This document shows positions 15,754 through 24,938 of a DNA stretch of 64,000 nucleotides, piece by piece; the first letter of the stretch is position 1, and every line of letters begins with the position of its first letter. Below the pieces are notes generated by a model that worked only from the letters and a program-made list of their open reading frames with translations, ran no database searches and was not told where the DNA came from. A program made the position numbers and the translations under genes. The DNA is from Nostocales cyanobacterium HT-58-2 (GTDB taxonomy: Bacteria; Cyanobacteriota; Cyanobacteriia; Cyanobacteriales; Nostocaceae), in assembly GCA_002163975.1 (NCBI GenBank), contig CP019636.1, forward strand, positions 4,901,501-4,965,500. Reading direction: 5' to 3'.

Positions 15754-17177
15754 CTCACATCTTGCACCTAACCGAACAAACCCGTAAAAGGCAAATAAGG
15801 AGTACAAAAATATAACAGAAGATGAAGAAAAAGTTTAAGTATATGTGAGTGATAAAGAGACTTAAGTAGCCGTAATATTACATAAACAGCTTCCAAAATA
15901 CAAGATGTAGGGATGACTATTTGCGTCATCCCGTAGTGCGCTCGCCTACGGCGGGCGCGGAGCGCCATCGCTAACTTTAATTCCAAAAACTGAATTTGCT
16001 TTGATAGCAGGAAATATGAGAGAAAGGGCGTGAAATCTCGAATTTTTTATAGCAAGAACAATGCTTGCCTACGCCCAAGAGCTAGTATACAATCTCAAAG
16101 AGTTGATGCCGACACAATACCAAAAAGATAATCTTGATACCATGATGGGATTATTTTTGGAGGCGCAAGGGCATCCTTTACCCGAACACTCTCAAACCAA
16201 ATCTCCGAGTGCATTGAGTCGGTTTTTGAATATGAATCCTTGGTCAACAAAGGATATGATTCGTATTGTTCGCAGCCATGTATTAGAGACAGTTTCAAAG
16301 GTTTTATCAGCATCAGGAAAAGGACGTAGACCATTTTTACAGGTTATTATTGACCTAACGACTCTTGAAAAACGGGGTAAATTCAAAGAGTTTGAGGATT
16401 TAATAAGAGTTTATAACGGCAAGCGTGGTCTGCATATAGTAGTTGTTTATTTAGTTGTAGGAAAGTGGCGTATACCTTGGAACTTTCGTGTTTGGAGAGG
16501 TAAGGGTACACCCTCACCCGCTCAACTAGGACTCAAGTTAGTGAAGCGTTTACCTAAATATTTAACTGAACGCTTTCAGGTGATTATTTTGGCTGATACG
16601 GCCTTTGGGAGCGTGGAATTTCTTGATGGTGTACGCAAGTTTAGATATCATGCGGTTACAGGTGTGGCTATTAACCGTAAATTAGTTGATGGAAGAGTTT
16701 TAAGACATTTACACAAACAGGGACAACAAGTCCATTTGGTTGGTTTAAAGTTTCCCGTTACCGTATCTTGGTATTACTTAAAGCGCGATAAGGGCAAGCT
16801 TGAAAAACGTTTTGTCTTGTCTACCCGTCCCATTAAAGCTTCTACTCTCAAGTGGTGGGGTAAGCGTCGTTGGCAAATTGAGGGATGGTTTAAAACCGCA
16901 AAGCATCGTTTTGGTTTGCACCGTTTTGGACAGGGTTCTCTCCTTGGCATGTATCGCTGGCTGATTCTTTCTCTGACTGCCTACCTCATAGCTCATTGGA
17001 CTTATCTTCATATTCAGTCTGCATCACCACCTGATTGGGGTCAGGCTGCACAAACTGCCTTAGAATCTATTTTTCCCCAAATAGTTGTGTCTCTTCTTTT
17101 ACTTAATATTGAACGTCTAGCTCCCCTTGCACGTAGTTGTGGTTTTGACATTCATATTTCCAGGTGCAAGATGTGAG
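15754..17177 (+). mobile_element. IS4-type element between the IS110 arms
   Basis: Ends are CTCACATCTTGCACCT (15754-15769) and its perfect complement (17162-17177). The ~290 bp before the transposase hold no gene but include a GC-rich segment around 15931-15970 (GCCTACGGCGGGCGCGGAGC) that looks like a small dispersed repeat. A diverged copy of the element is at 61090-62477. Confidence 0.75.
16061..17176 (+). CDS. IS4-superfamily DDE transposase
   Basis: 371 residues. DDE residues are likely the Asp in VIIDLTTLEKRGKF, the Asp in IILADTAFGSVEFLDG, and the Glu in KRRWQIEGWFKTAKHRFGL, the last within a YREK-like signature. HLVGLKFPVTVSWYYLKRD fills the insertion between the second Asp and Glu. 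The C-terminus is hydrophobic and its last codons run into the terminal repeat (SRCKM). Full-length compared with the second copy at 61091-62206, from which it differs at many positions, so these two copies are older relatives than the IS110 copies around them. Confidence 0.9.
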   Translation: MLAYAQELVYNLKELMPTQYQKDNLDTMMGLFLEAQGHPLPEHSQTKSPSALSRFLNMNPWSTKDMIRIVRSHVLETVSKVLSASGKGRRPFLQVIIDLTTLEKRGKFKEFEDLIRVYNGKRGLHIVVVYLVVGKWRIPWNFRVWRGKGTPSPAQLGLKLVKRLPKYLTERFQVIILADTAFGSVEFLDGVRKFRYHAVTGVAINRKLVDGRVLRHLHKQGQQVHLVGLKFPVTVSWYYLKRDKGKLEKRFVLSTRPIKASTLKWWGKRRWQIEGWFKTAKHRFGLHRFGQGSLLGMYRWLILSLTAYLIAHWTYLHIQSASPPDWGQAAQTALESIFPQIVVSLLLLNIERLAPLARSCGFDIHISRCKM

Positions 17178-17415
17178 CCTCCGACTAGCGCGGCGACGCA
17201 CTAGCAAAATATCGAAGAAACACAGCCTCTCGAATGTATTAAAGCTAATAAATATTACACTGAAGTAGTACCGTGACAGCAAAAACCGTCTTATCAATGG
17301 TGCAGTATTTGCCCGAATGTGAGCCTGGTTCTGGGTGATTTTGGCAGAAATATTGGTGAAGTAATGACCGTTACTATCCCGTTTGAGAGATTAGATTTAT
17401 TAGCCTCACTCAGGC

Positions 17416-18843
17416 ATGGTACATCCTTACACAAAAACTATGCGCTCGCTGTGGTCAAAACCTATGAAGAAGCAGGAACAGCCAATTGCCGCAGAGCAAA
17501 GAAATCTACCTGTAATTAACCCGAATGCGGCAGGTATTGATATTGGTGCTGATAGACATTGGGTGAGTGTTCCTGTTGACAGGGATAGCGAGAATGTGCA
17601 TAGTTTTGCTTGCTTTACAGCAGAGCTATATGCAATGGCTGATTGGTTAAAACAGTGTGGGATTGAAACGGTGGCAATGGAATCAACAGGGGTCTATTGG
17701 ATACCTGTGTTTCAAGTGTTAGAAAGCCGTGGTTTCGAGGTCAAGTTGGTAAATGCTCACTACGTCAAAACTGTACCTGGTCGGAAAACGGATGTTTTAG
17801 ATTGCCAATGGCTGCAAAAGTTACATAGTTATGGTTTGTTATCCGGTTCATTCCGTCCAGATGACCAAATCTGTGTCCTGCGTAGTTACATTCGACAACG
17901 AGATAACTTAATCAAGAGTGCTTGTGTTCACGTACAACGAATGCAAAAAGCCTTGACCGAGATGAATCTACAACTGCACAGAGTGATTAGTGACATTACA
18001 GGTACTACAGGCTTGAGCATTATCAAAGCCATTGTCAGGGGCGAACGTAACCCACTTACCCTCGCCGCACTTAAGGATGGGCGTATCAAAGCCTCTTGTG
18101 AAGAGATTGCTGCCGCTTTGACGGGCGATTATCGTGATGAGTTGATTTTCATCCTACAACAGGAATTGCAACTGTACGAGTTTTACCAGACACAGATTCT
18201 CGCCGTCGATGCCCAAATTGAGCAATGCTTGGCTTCATTTGCTGATAGGGTTGATGTGACAAAAAAGCCATTAACCAAACCTAAACGCCGAGGTAAGAAG
18301 CAGCCCGGTAATGCGCCTCAATTTGACCTGCGTACTCACTTGTATCGCATTAGTGGCGTTGATTTTACTCAAATTCAGGGCTTTGGCGCTTTGACCGTAT
18401 TGATATTGTTGTCCGAGTTGGGATTAGATCCGACTCGTTTCCCAACTGTGAAGCACTTTACTTCATGGTTAGGTTTATGCCCTGGTAGCCGTGTGACTGG
18501 TGGTAAAGTCAAAAGCTCTCAAACTCGCTCTGTTGTTAGTCGTGCTGCCAACGCTTTCCGGATGGCGGCTCAAACTCTTTGCCGTAGTAACTCGGCTTTA
18601 GGTGCTTATTACCGTCGTATGCAAGCCAAAATCGGCGCTCCCAAAGCTATTACTGCTGCTGCTCACAAGCTAGCACGTATTTTTTATCGCCTTTGGACTT
18701 CTGGTGATAAATTTATTGACCCTGGTGTTGATGCTTATGAGCAACAGTATCGAGAGCGGGTAGTTAATAACCTCAAGAAAAAAGCTTTGACTTTTGGTTT
18801 AGAACTCATCCCCATTTCTGACTCAACGCAATGTGTTTCTTGA
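17416..18843 (+). CDS. IS110 family transposase, copy 2 (inverted)
   Basis: Protein identical to copy 1, on the opposite strand, so the two form the arms of a large inverted repeat. Domains and active-site residues are as described for copy 1. The 238 bp before it (17178-17415) repeat the presumed bridge-RNA region. Its 3' end reaches within 3 bp of the element end, which abuts the first 36 codons of the split cas7. Confidence 0.95.
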   Translation: MVHPYTKTMRSLWSKPMKKQEQPIAAEQRNLPVINPNAAGIDIGADRHWVSVPVDRDSENVHSFACFTAELYAMADWLKQCGIETVAMESTGVYWIPVFQVLESRGFEVKLVNAHYVKTVPGRKTDVLDCQWLQKLHSYGLLSGSFRPDDQICVLRSYIRQRDNLIKSACVHVQRMQKALTEMNLQLHRVISDITGTTGLSIIKAIVRGERNPLTLAALKDGRIKASCEEIAAALTGDYRDELIFILQQELQLYEFYQTQILAVDAQIEQCLASFADRVDVTKKPLTKPKRRGKKQPGNAPQFDLRTHLYRISGVDFTQIQGFGALTVLILLSELGLDPTRFPTVKHFTSWLGLCPGSRVTGGKVKSSQTRSVVSRAANAFRMAAQTLCRSNSALGAYYRRMQAKIGAPKAITAAAHKLARIFYRLWTSGDKFIDPGVDAYEQQYRERVVNNLKKKALTFGLELIPISDSTQCVS

Positions 18844-18846
18844 GAG

Positions 18847-18954
18847 TAAATCAGAACCAATGGGTTTGCTAGAACGTCCTGCACTAATTCTTAATGCGGT
18901 TATTGTAGTTAGTGCGCCTGTGATTTCTAGGCGATTTTTGAAAGTGTCGAACAT
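18847..18954 (-). pseudogene. Csm3-like cas7, 5' part (first 36 codons)
   Basis: Reads MFDTFKNRLEITGALTTITA then LRISAGRSSKPIGSDL, a standard Csm3/Cas7 N-terminus with the catalytic Asp as residue 35. It starts 26 bp after the stop of the Can2-like gene, as expected for the next operon gene, and is cut by the IS block. The rest is at 13307-14084. Confidence 0.9.
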
Positions 18955-18980
18955 AATTTGCTGTTGATTTTTATGATAAT

Positions 18981-20144
18981 TCAGCGTCTCGAATGCGTGG
19001 GAGATTGCATTTCTTTTGCTAAAATTTCACTTATGCGAATTAATTCATTGCCTGACACAATTACTACTCTATTATTTTTTGCTTTATTGATAAAATCTTC
19101 TCCTACTTTGAACTCGCTTGTTATGAATAATTTCACACAGTAATTACCGCCTAATTTCTCGGCTTTTGATCCAAGAACAGACAGATCGTCAGAACTTAAT
19201 TTTCCACCAGTCTTACATTCGCAAATCATAGCATTAGCATTCTTTAAACAAAATACATCTATTTCACCTCTATAATTATCTATTTCAACTCCCATTTCCA
19301 CAGAATCAAATTCACACTCTTTAGCCGAAACGTATACAAATACCTCTAACCACTCTCCAGCTAAAAAAGCATAATCTTCTTTTTTTTCAATTTTAAATGA
19401 AATCCTTTGATTAGATATTTCCAATTGATGAATAATTGCATAAGATTCAAGCTTATTCAAAAATACTTCTAACTCACTAGCTAATATTCCTAAATCTGTA
19501 AAGTCTTTTTCATTTATTCTGAATCCTCTTGGAGCTTTAATACTGTCACCATTACCCGCACTACTGCGAATCACAGAAAGAATTTTTTTTGAAATTTCAA
19601 GATGCTCTACGATGTATTTTGCGATTTCTATCTTACTTTCATAAGTAAGTTTATTTCTAAAGATATTAAAACCACACATAGCAACATAATTTTCCACAGT
19701 TATTTGCTTTTTAAAAGATACAGCTTCCTTTTTAAAGGCTAATGGAATAATCTGTGATTGGTCAGTGTTGACACTAAATACTAATGTGTCTTTATAATTT
19801 TCTTGAACATAGCTATAAACTGAAATAGCCATTGTTTGAGGAACAGTAGTTAAATTTACATATTTTAAGTTTTCGACACCTTCACAAAGTTTTTTGACTG
19901 ATGAATATACTTCATCAAACTTGCTGGGGTCAACACTTTTTACATCAGTTTCATTATCGCAGAGCAAATTTTTCCGCTCATTCTTAATAACTCTTTCTAT
20001 ATTTTTCTGAAACTGCAAATATTGGTCTCCACGACATAGTAAAAACTTGATTCTATCAATTTCATCAAGAAAGTGAAGAACTCCTGCAATTGCTGGAACT
20101 GCACTACGACCTCCAATCAAAACTAGCATAACTCTATCTGACAT
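18981..20144 (-). CDS. can2: Can2/Card1-type CARF nuclease (DUF1887)
   Basis: 387 residues. N-terminal CARF-like sensor (1-~150; opening VMLVLIGGRSAVPAIAGVLH, then VNLTTVPQTMAISVYSY), a middle winged-helix-like part, and a C-terminal PD-(D/E)XK domain: Glu265/Glu267 in GEWLEVFVY, Asp296 in GEIDVF and Glu309-x-Lys311 in ICECKTGG. This is the layout of Can2/Card1 enzymes, which cut single-stranded RNA/DNA or nick DNA when cyclic oligoadenylate binds the CARF part. It sits within the operon between the small-subunit gene and the split cas7, so it is expressed with the complex that would make its activator. All nuclease residues are present. Confidence 0.85.
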   Translation of the reverse strand: MSDRVMLVLIGGRSAVPAIAGVLHFLDEIDRIKFLLCRGDQYLQFQKNIERVIKNERKNLLCDNETDVKSVDPSKFDEVYSSVKKLCEGVENLKYVNLTTVPQTMAISVYSYVQENYKDTLVFSVNTDQSQIIPLAFKKEAVSFKKQITVENYVAMCGFNIFRNKLTYESKIEIAKYIVEHLEISKKILSVIRSSAGNGDSIKAPRGFRINEKDFTDLGILASELEVFLNKLESYAIIHQLEISNQRISFKIEKKEDYAFLAGEWLEVFVYVSAKECEFDSVEMGVEIDNYRGEIDVFCLKNANAMICECKTGGKLSSDDLSVLGSKAEKLGGNYCVKLFITSEFKVGEDFINKAKNNRVVIVSGNELIRISEILAKEMQSPTHSRR

Positions 20145-20207
20145 ACATCAATGCCTCTATTTATTGGATCTATACAATTATTTTTTAGTTATATACTTGG
20201 TAATTTT

Positions 20208-20618
20208 TCAGACATTACCATCTCGTAAATATTTCAAATAACGCGCACCATAACCTAGATAACGACGAATTAGTTCTAACCAAATTGGTTTAAAATCTGT
20301 TTGACAATACTCAGCAATTGTTTGAGCACTTTCTCTAATGTTGTTATCAATATCTTCAATGATATTCTGAGCTAAAGAATCTTCTCCTCTTCCCCATTTT
20401 CTATCACGACCTACTTGATAACGAATGAAGTTTTTAATTGCTTCTACACTTTCAGTCGTATCAGAAACACGCACTAAATTACGAAATTGTGACTCCTCTA
20501 AATCACCATAGTTTGCATTATCTAAAGCTTCTTGAATCCATATAACTAGGTCATCTTCAACTTGGCGAATCCCTTTTTGAACTTTTAACTCTGTTTTTGA
20601 TTCTATAGGTAAACTCAT
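20208..20618 (-). CDS. Candidate small subunit (Csm2/Cas11-like)
   Basis: 136 residues, all-helical in appearance: KGIRQVEDDLVIWIQEALDN, ESVEAIKNFIRYQVGRDRKW, IIEDIDNNIRESAQTIAEYC, and LGYGARYLKYLRDGN. Size, helix content and position next to csx10 and cas10 fit the small (Cas11/Csm2-like) subunit of type III-D complexes, which lines the bound target RNA. ATG overlaps the csx10 stop by 4 bp. Identification rests on position and composition more than on motif. Confidence 0.6.
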   Translation of the reverse strand: MSLPIESKTELKVQKGIRQVEDDLVIWIQEALDNANYGDLEESQFRNLVRVSDTTESVEAIKNFIRYQVGRDRKWGRGEDSLAQNIIEDIDNNIRESAQTIAEYCQTDFKPIWLELIRRYLGYGARYLKYLRDGNV

Positions 20619-21871
20619 ACTGCCTCCTCTCGCATAACAAGATGAAATGGGTTACAAATTTGTACTTGACCAAAACCTTCACAAGTGTGATCGCCTACTC
20701 CTTTTACTTCCAAATCTTCCAACGCTTTGCTCCACAAATCTTTTTCCGCCGTACTAAATAGATACACAGATCCCTTATTCGTAATTAATTCCATATCTTT
20801 CATTAGTCCCCAGGCAGAATTCCAGCCAGAACGATAGTCATAACTACTGTAAGCAGCGTGAAGTTGTAGGGATGAATCACTAACGGCTGTGAATTGTTGA
20901 AGCATTTCTGATGAAATTACAGTTGTGCGTCGCCAGTTGTCTATCAAAATGGCATCGGCTTGCAAATCGAGGGTAAAATAGTCACGATTTTCCAGCAAAT
21001 CTTTTATAGGATTGCCAAAAATATTCTTCCATTGACACCAGCGTTGACGTAATTTGTCATTAAACTGCTTTATCTTATCAGTGACTTTTGGTTTGAGTTC
21101 TACAGGTGGCTTTGGAGTTATCTTTACTCTTCCCAGTCCCCTTGAAGTTGCGCCGCCTAGACGTAGGTCTTCTTTGTGATTCTTAATGAATTCTTGTAGA
21201 GATTCTGCCAATTCATCTGCTACGAGGATCGCCCCTGTGTAAATAATAGAAATTTGTCTGTTATCTTGAGATTCGTTTAAAACTTCAATGCTGTAGAGTA
21301 CCCGTTCTTCTGAAGTGGCACGGCGTCGATTAATACCAGTTCGTGTTAGCAGACGGCTTGTTACAGAATGACCGTAATATTTCTCCTTAAGTTGGCTATA
21401 GAAACCTGTGAAGTTATCAACTCTATCTCCGTCAACTCGACGTTCAGTCGGGCAATTTGGATCATAAAGTTGACCATAGCCTTCAGCACAAAAGCGGTCA
21501 ATCAACGTATCAAAAACGCCATTATGCTTGGGATCGTTTGGTTTTGACTTAAAACCTGACTTGATTTTAGAACTGAGAGCAGTAGCAGGTAAAACTTTGA
21601 CTTCTGACTGACCTCTAGTTTGCTTGCCTTCTTCAATGGTTGCAGGATAGGCATTCTGAAAAATTGCCGGACTTTCACCCAAAAAAAGCTCGTAAAAATT
21701 GTCACCATCGGTAATAGATGTATTAGCCTGGTTCAAGATGTGAGCAGCAATTGCTCCGCGAATAACGGAACCGGGAATGTAACTTTCAGCTTCACTAATC
21801 GAACCACCTGGTTTTTGTCGCCCAATTGCTAGAGGAGACAGTGCTTTTATTTCCAAATCAATCCGTTTCAT
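20615..21871 (-). CDS. csx10: Csx10, type III-D Cas5-like RAMP protein
   Basis: 418 residues from MKRIDLEIKALSPLAIGRQK; an in-frame start further up lies inside the preceding gene, while this ATG overlaps its stop. Csx10 features: opening strand with ALSPLAIG, YIPGSVIRGAIAAHIL, LLTRTGINRRRATSEERVLY and a first Gly-rich loop LGGATSRGLGRVKI (about 255-268), and a second Gly-rich end VKGVGDHTCEGFGQVQIC. Two RAMP folds are fused, as usual for Csx10. It caps the crRNA 5' handle end of the complex beside Cas10 (family knowledge). Full length, in the conserved order cas10-csm3-csx10. Confidence 0.88.
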   Translation of the reverse strand: MKRIDLEIKALSPLAIGRQKPGGSISEAESYIPGSVIRGAIAAHILNQANTSITDGDNFYELFLGESPAIFQNAYPATIEEGKQTRGQSEVKVLPATALSSKIKSGFKSKPNDPKHNGVFDTLIDRFCAEGYGQLYDPNCPTERRVDGDRVDNFTGFYSQLKEKYYGHSVTSRLLTRTGINRRRATSEERVLYSIEVLNESQDNRQISIIYTGAILVADELAESLQEFIKNHKEDLRLGGATSRGLGRVKITPKPPVELKPKVTDKIKQFNDKLRQRWCQWKNIFGNPIKDLLENRDYFTLDLQADAILIDNWRRTTVISSEMLQQFTAVSDSSLQLHAAYSSYDYRSGWNSAWGLMKDMELITNKGSVYLFSTAEKDLWSKALEDLEVKGVGDHTCEGFGQVQICNPFHLVMREEAV

Positions 21872-22575
21872 TGCACACCTCTTGCCAGAAAATTCCACGC
21901 CGCCTGTTCCACTGGTAAATTGGGAAATTGCCAATGCAACCAGCCTAAACCCGCTGATTTACTCCCACCCAAAGCATTTATGTGTCGTAGTCCAGCTAAA
22001 ATTAATGCCCCTGCATAGACTGGCACACGAGACAGGTGAATGTGACCTGTAAACCTGAGTTGGGCATTTGTTGGAGAGGTTTCCAAAAAGTAGAGTTTTT
22101 GTTCTTCAGCAGTACAGCGACGGCGATTGATGGTAACACCCGGACGCAGCACTTCTGGTAAATTATCTGGGTCTTCAGTGCAAATTAGGTCATCAAATAT
22201 CACACGGGAGGGCAAAACTGGATTGCCGAATATTTGACAAATCAGGCAATGATGATGACCCTCGTAGCCTGATACATGATATTCTGTGCGCTCAAAGTTG
22301 CCAGTTAACCCTGCTCTTTGAGGACACATGGTTTGTGGGTTGGGAGAATAACAGATGTGCCAACACAACCCTCTGGCAATTTTTTCACATTCATGGCGCA
22401 AACGACCTTTGAGTTGAGAAGCTGGAATGAGCAAGTTTCCTTCCGAGTTACGAACAATTGGTTTATCTGCGAGTGAACCGGAAGAACCACCAGCACCGAC
22501 ACACAAAGCCGTGTCAATGACTGCTGTAATTTGGTATGAAGTGATGGGGTTTGATAGTTCTTGAAGATTAATCAT
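21868..22575 (-). CDS. Csm3-like Cas7 of type III-D
   Basis: 235 residues, the size of plain Csm3. Shows ALCVGAGGSSGSLADKPIVR with the cleavage Asp37, LLIPASQLKGRLRHECEKIA, LICQIFGNPVLPSRVIFDDL, GVTINRRRCTAEEQKLYF and the Gly-rich loop ALGGSKSAGLGWLHW. A cluster CWHICYSP...MCPQ and YEGHHHCLIC could bind zinc. It is a backbone subunit and likely RNase of the complex. It follows cas10 with ATGA overlap and is itself overlapped by csx10, so the three are tightly coupled. Unlike the cas7 at 13-19 kb it is intact. Confidence 0.88.
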   Translation of the reverse strand: MINLQELSNPITSYQITAVIDTALCVGAGGSSGSLADKPIVRNSEGNLLIPASQLKGRLRHECEKIARGLCWHICYSPNPQTMCPQRAGLTGNFERTEYHVSGYEGHHHCLICQIFGNPVLPSRVIFDDLICTEDPDNLPEVLRPGVTINRRRCTAEEQKLYFLETSPTNAQLRFTGHIHLSRVPVYAGALILAGLRHINALGGSKSAGLGWLHWQFPNLPVEQAAWNFLARGVQ

Positions 22576-24914
22576 AACTCAGTCCCCACAGATGAAAGCT
22601 CTGATAATTCACTATCTGGTATTTCTATAAACTCGTAAAGTTCTACCATTTCTCGCCAAATGGTTTCATAAAATGGATCTTCCAGATTTTTCGGATCGAT
22701 TTTGCCATCGTCATACATCCAGGGAGCTAAATTACCTCCATTATTTTCGTCTTTAGGCTGACACCAAGCATTTTCAAAATCTGTTTGTAGTTCTGCTTTG
22801 CCTTGCTTCAGTCGCACTCGAAAATAGCGATAGTTGAGAATTGCTGTGTGCTTACCCCGTTCTAACAAACTGCGAATTTGGTAGAGTTGCGACTTGGGAA
22901 AATGAGCCTTTTTCAAAGCTTTGATTGCTGTTATTAATCCTCCCAATTCATGTAAGGTGTAAGGGGCAGCATAGAGTTTCAATTTTGACTTGAGGTTTTT
23001 TGTCAATGCCTGTTGACGAAATTCTTTGATGTCAGATGAAATCATGGTGACTGACTTCATTGTCAAAAAATCTACCGTCCCACCACAGTATCCTGCTTCC
23101 TTCAACTTCTTACCACGGTCTTTAGCTGATTTTAATAACTGTTCAGTCAGACCTTTGGCGTAGTAAATGGGGGTGTTATATGCGGTAATTAGGACACCAA
23201 TTGACGTGCTAAGTTCACATTGAGAAGGTGTAGCCTCAGTAGGTTTGTAGCGATGACATTTTTTCAAGTCAGTGGGTTTATCTGAGGTCTTAATTCGATA
23301 GCAACCATTGATTTTTTCTTCTGCTGTTGAATTTTCTACCAATGGTACTTGTTTGAGGAGAATTTTTTCAAATCGCTCTCCAATCATTTGAGCTATTTGT
23401 AATGCCTTGTTAGCTGGTACAATCAAAATAATGTCATCACCACCAATAGTAATAATTTCAAAGGGATGAACTAAATCACCGTTACTCAGTGTAGACTCTT
23501 CATCCTTGAAATTTCTCAGTTCGTGAGGATGCAAGTTTTCTGCTAATGCTTGGTAAACTGCGTACTCTGTTGCTAATTCCACATCTTGGCTAAATTCCTG
23601 GTACTTCTGTGAGGTACGAATCTTTTGAATATAGCCGCCCATATTATTACCATCCGCATAAATATAGGCGATAAAATCTTTACTAGCGTTAGCGATATGA
23701 CTTAGGTTTTGAGGAATTTCAATGTTATCATGTTTCAAATTTGCGTAGTATTTTTGTTTTAAATTAGGATTTTTATTCAGAAATGAATTGAATTTATCTA
23801 CCCAACCTTCAACTCTGATGCTTTCCCATGTCAAATGGGAGTTTTTGTACCATTCAGGCAGGTCTGGTTTTCCCTTTTTTGCTCTATAACCAACCAGATG
23901 TTTGCGAGCCGAAGCTTCAGAAAAATGAGATTTTTTAGGTAGTTCTGGTGGTTGGACAATCATCACTGCAGACCTACGTTCTCCCTCATCGCGCATTAAG
24001 TAAGGATGAGTTTCAAACATGGGAGGATAGCGACGACTGGGACGATTAGAAAAGTCATGTCCACTGCGACGCTGATTAAAGAGAATTGCTAATTTTGTTG
24101 TCAGTTCATTAAAACTTTTACGGTTTTTAAAAGCTTCTAGTTTTTCAGAATCATTAGTAGGATATCCAAAGTAAGCTTGAACTAAAGGCTTATCATATTC
24201 GCGATAGTACCAATCTAGCCATTGCATATTTTCAATTGGTTCTCGTAGTAACCCAAACCGTAGTTCTAATAATCTAAATTTCTCTCCTACCGCACAGGAG
24301 TTAGCTGTTAAAGTTTCTTCTGTGTAGCGTTTTTCAATTGCATTAGCTAAATCATCTACAAAAGCAGCCGGACAAAAGGCAAGAATATTACCTCCTGTAG
24401 AATAAATAATGAGTTCCGGAATCAGTATCTGCGAAAGTTTGTAGCCAGCAGAAAATTTTTGATCAAGCCATTGCCTAACTTGATTACACTGAATTGTATA
24501 ACTATTAGATGACTGAGGGTTTTTGTTAAAAAAGGCAGGTAAATCAATCAAATTTATCCGATCTAGTAAGGCGGATGCACCACGAATATCTTGAATTTTT
24601 GAGGACTCAAATACATACTGTTTAATCTTAGTAGCCCCACCATAAACTAAGCCAATGCGGGTAGTCTGATTACATAATTCGGGATACTTACTCTTTAATT
24701 CATCTAGAGTTTCTGGAAAATAGTCTTTATCAATTCCTTGCAGTTGCTTAACTTGTTCAACAAGCGATCGCACTTTTTCTGGAACATCTTTCCCATCATT
24801 CAAAGCTTGTCGCATCTGCTGTAAAACAGCTATATCAAAATTGGGTTCTCGCTTGTCTCCCCAAGCTAAACACCAGCTAATTGCCGTTGTGATGCTGTGT
24901 TGAGAATTTGTCAT
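22572..24914 (-). CDS. cas10: Cas10, type III-D large subunit
   Basis: 780 residues from ATG (a TTG four codons earlier is possible). The second palm domain has the cyclase motif IGGDDIILIVPA (GGDD at 491-494) and the upstream YADGNNMGGYI (419-429) typical of Cas10 palm 2; the first palm is degenerate around YSTGGNILAFCP (171-182). No HD-nuclease motif is visible at the N-terminus, so the DNase activity is probably absent, as in many III-D Cas10 proteins. It would make cyclic oligoadenylate when target RNA binds, feeding the CARF proteins nearby. A Cys-containing stretch NGCYRIKTSDKPTDLKKCHR may be a zinc site. First large gene of the operon. Confidence 0.93.
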   Translation of the reverse strand: MTNSQHSITTAISWCLAWGDKREPNFDIAVLQQMRQALNDGKDVPEKVRSLVEQVKQLQGIDKDYFPETLDELKSKYPELCNQTTRIGLVYGGATKIKQYVFESSKIQDIRGASALLDRINLIDLPAFFNKNPQSSNSYTIQCNQVRQWLDQKFSAGYKLSQILIPELIIYSTGGNILAFCPAAFVDDLANAIEKRYTEETLTANSCAVGEKFRLLELRFGLLREPIENMQWLDWYYREYDKPLVQAYFGYPTNDSEKLEAFKNRKSFNELTTKLAILFNQRRSGHDFSNRPSRRYPPMFETHPYLMRDEGERRSAVMIVQPPELPKKSHFSEASARKHLVGYRAKKGKPDLPEWYKNSHLTWESIRVEGWVDKFNSFLNKNPNLKQKYYANLKHDNIEIPQNLSHIANASKDFIAYIYADGNNMGGYIQKIRTSQKYQEFSQDVELATEYAVYQALAENLHPHELRNFKDEESTLSNGDLVHPFEIITIGGDDIILIVPANKALQIAQMIGERFEKILLKQVPLVENSTAEEKINGCYRIKTSDKPTDLKKCHRYKPTEATPSQCELSTSIGVLITAYNTPIYYAKGLTEQLLKSAKDRGKKLKEAGYCGGTVDFLTMKSVTMISSDIKEFRQQALTKNLKSKLKLYAAPYTLHELGGLITAIKALKKAHFPKSQLYQIRSLLERGKHTAILNYRYFRVRLKQGKAELQTDFENAWCQPKDENNGGNLAPWMYDDGKIDPKNLEDPFYETIWREMVELYEFIEIPDSELSELSSVGTEL

Positions 24915-24938
24915 AAGTATTTTCAACTATTTTTTTTG

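Larger units (their letters stand above)
14085..18846. mobile_element. 4.76-kb composite insertion: IS110 / IS4-type / inverted IS110
   Basis: Two 1685-bp arms (14085-15769 and 17162-18846) are inverted copies, each with an identical IS110 gene, around a central IS4-type element. The outer ends are CTCTCAAGAAACAC and its complement. TAAA flanks both sides (14081-14084 and 18847-18850) and removing one copy restores the cas7 frame, so the block sits in cas7 as one unit with a 4-bp duplication. A third copy of the same arm lies at 59421-61105. Confidence 0.9.
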
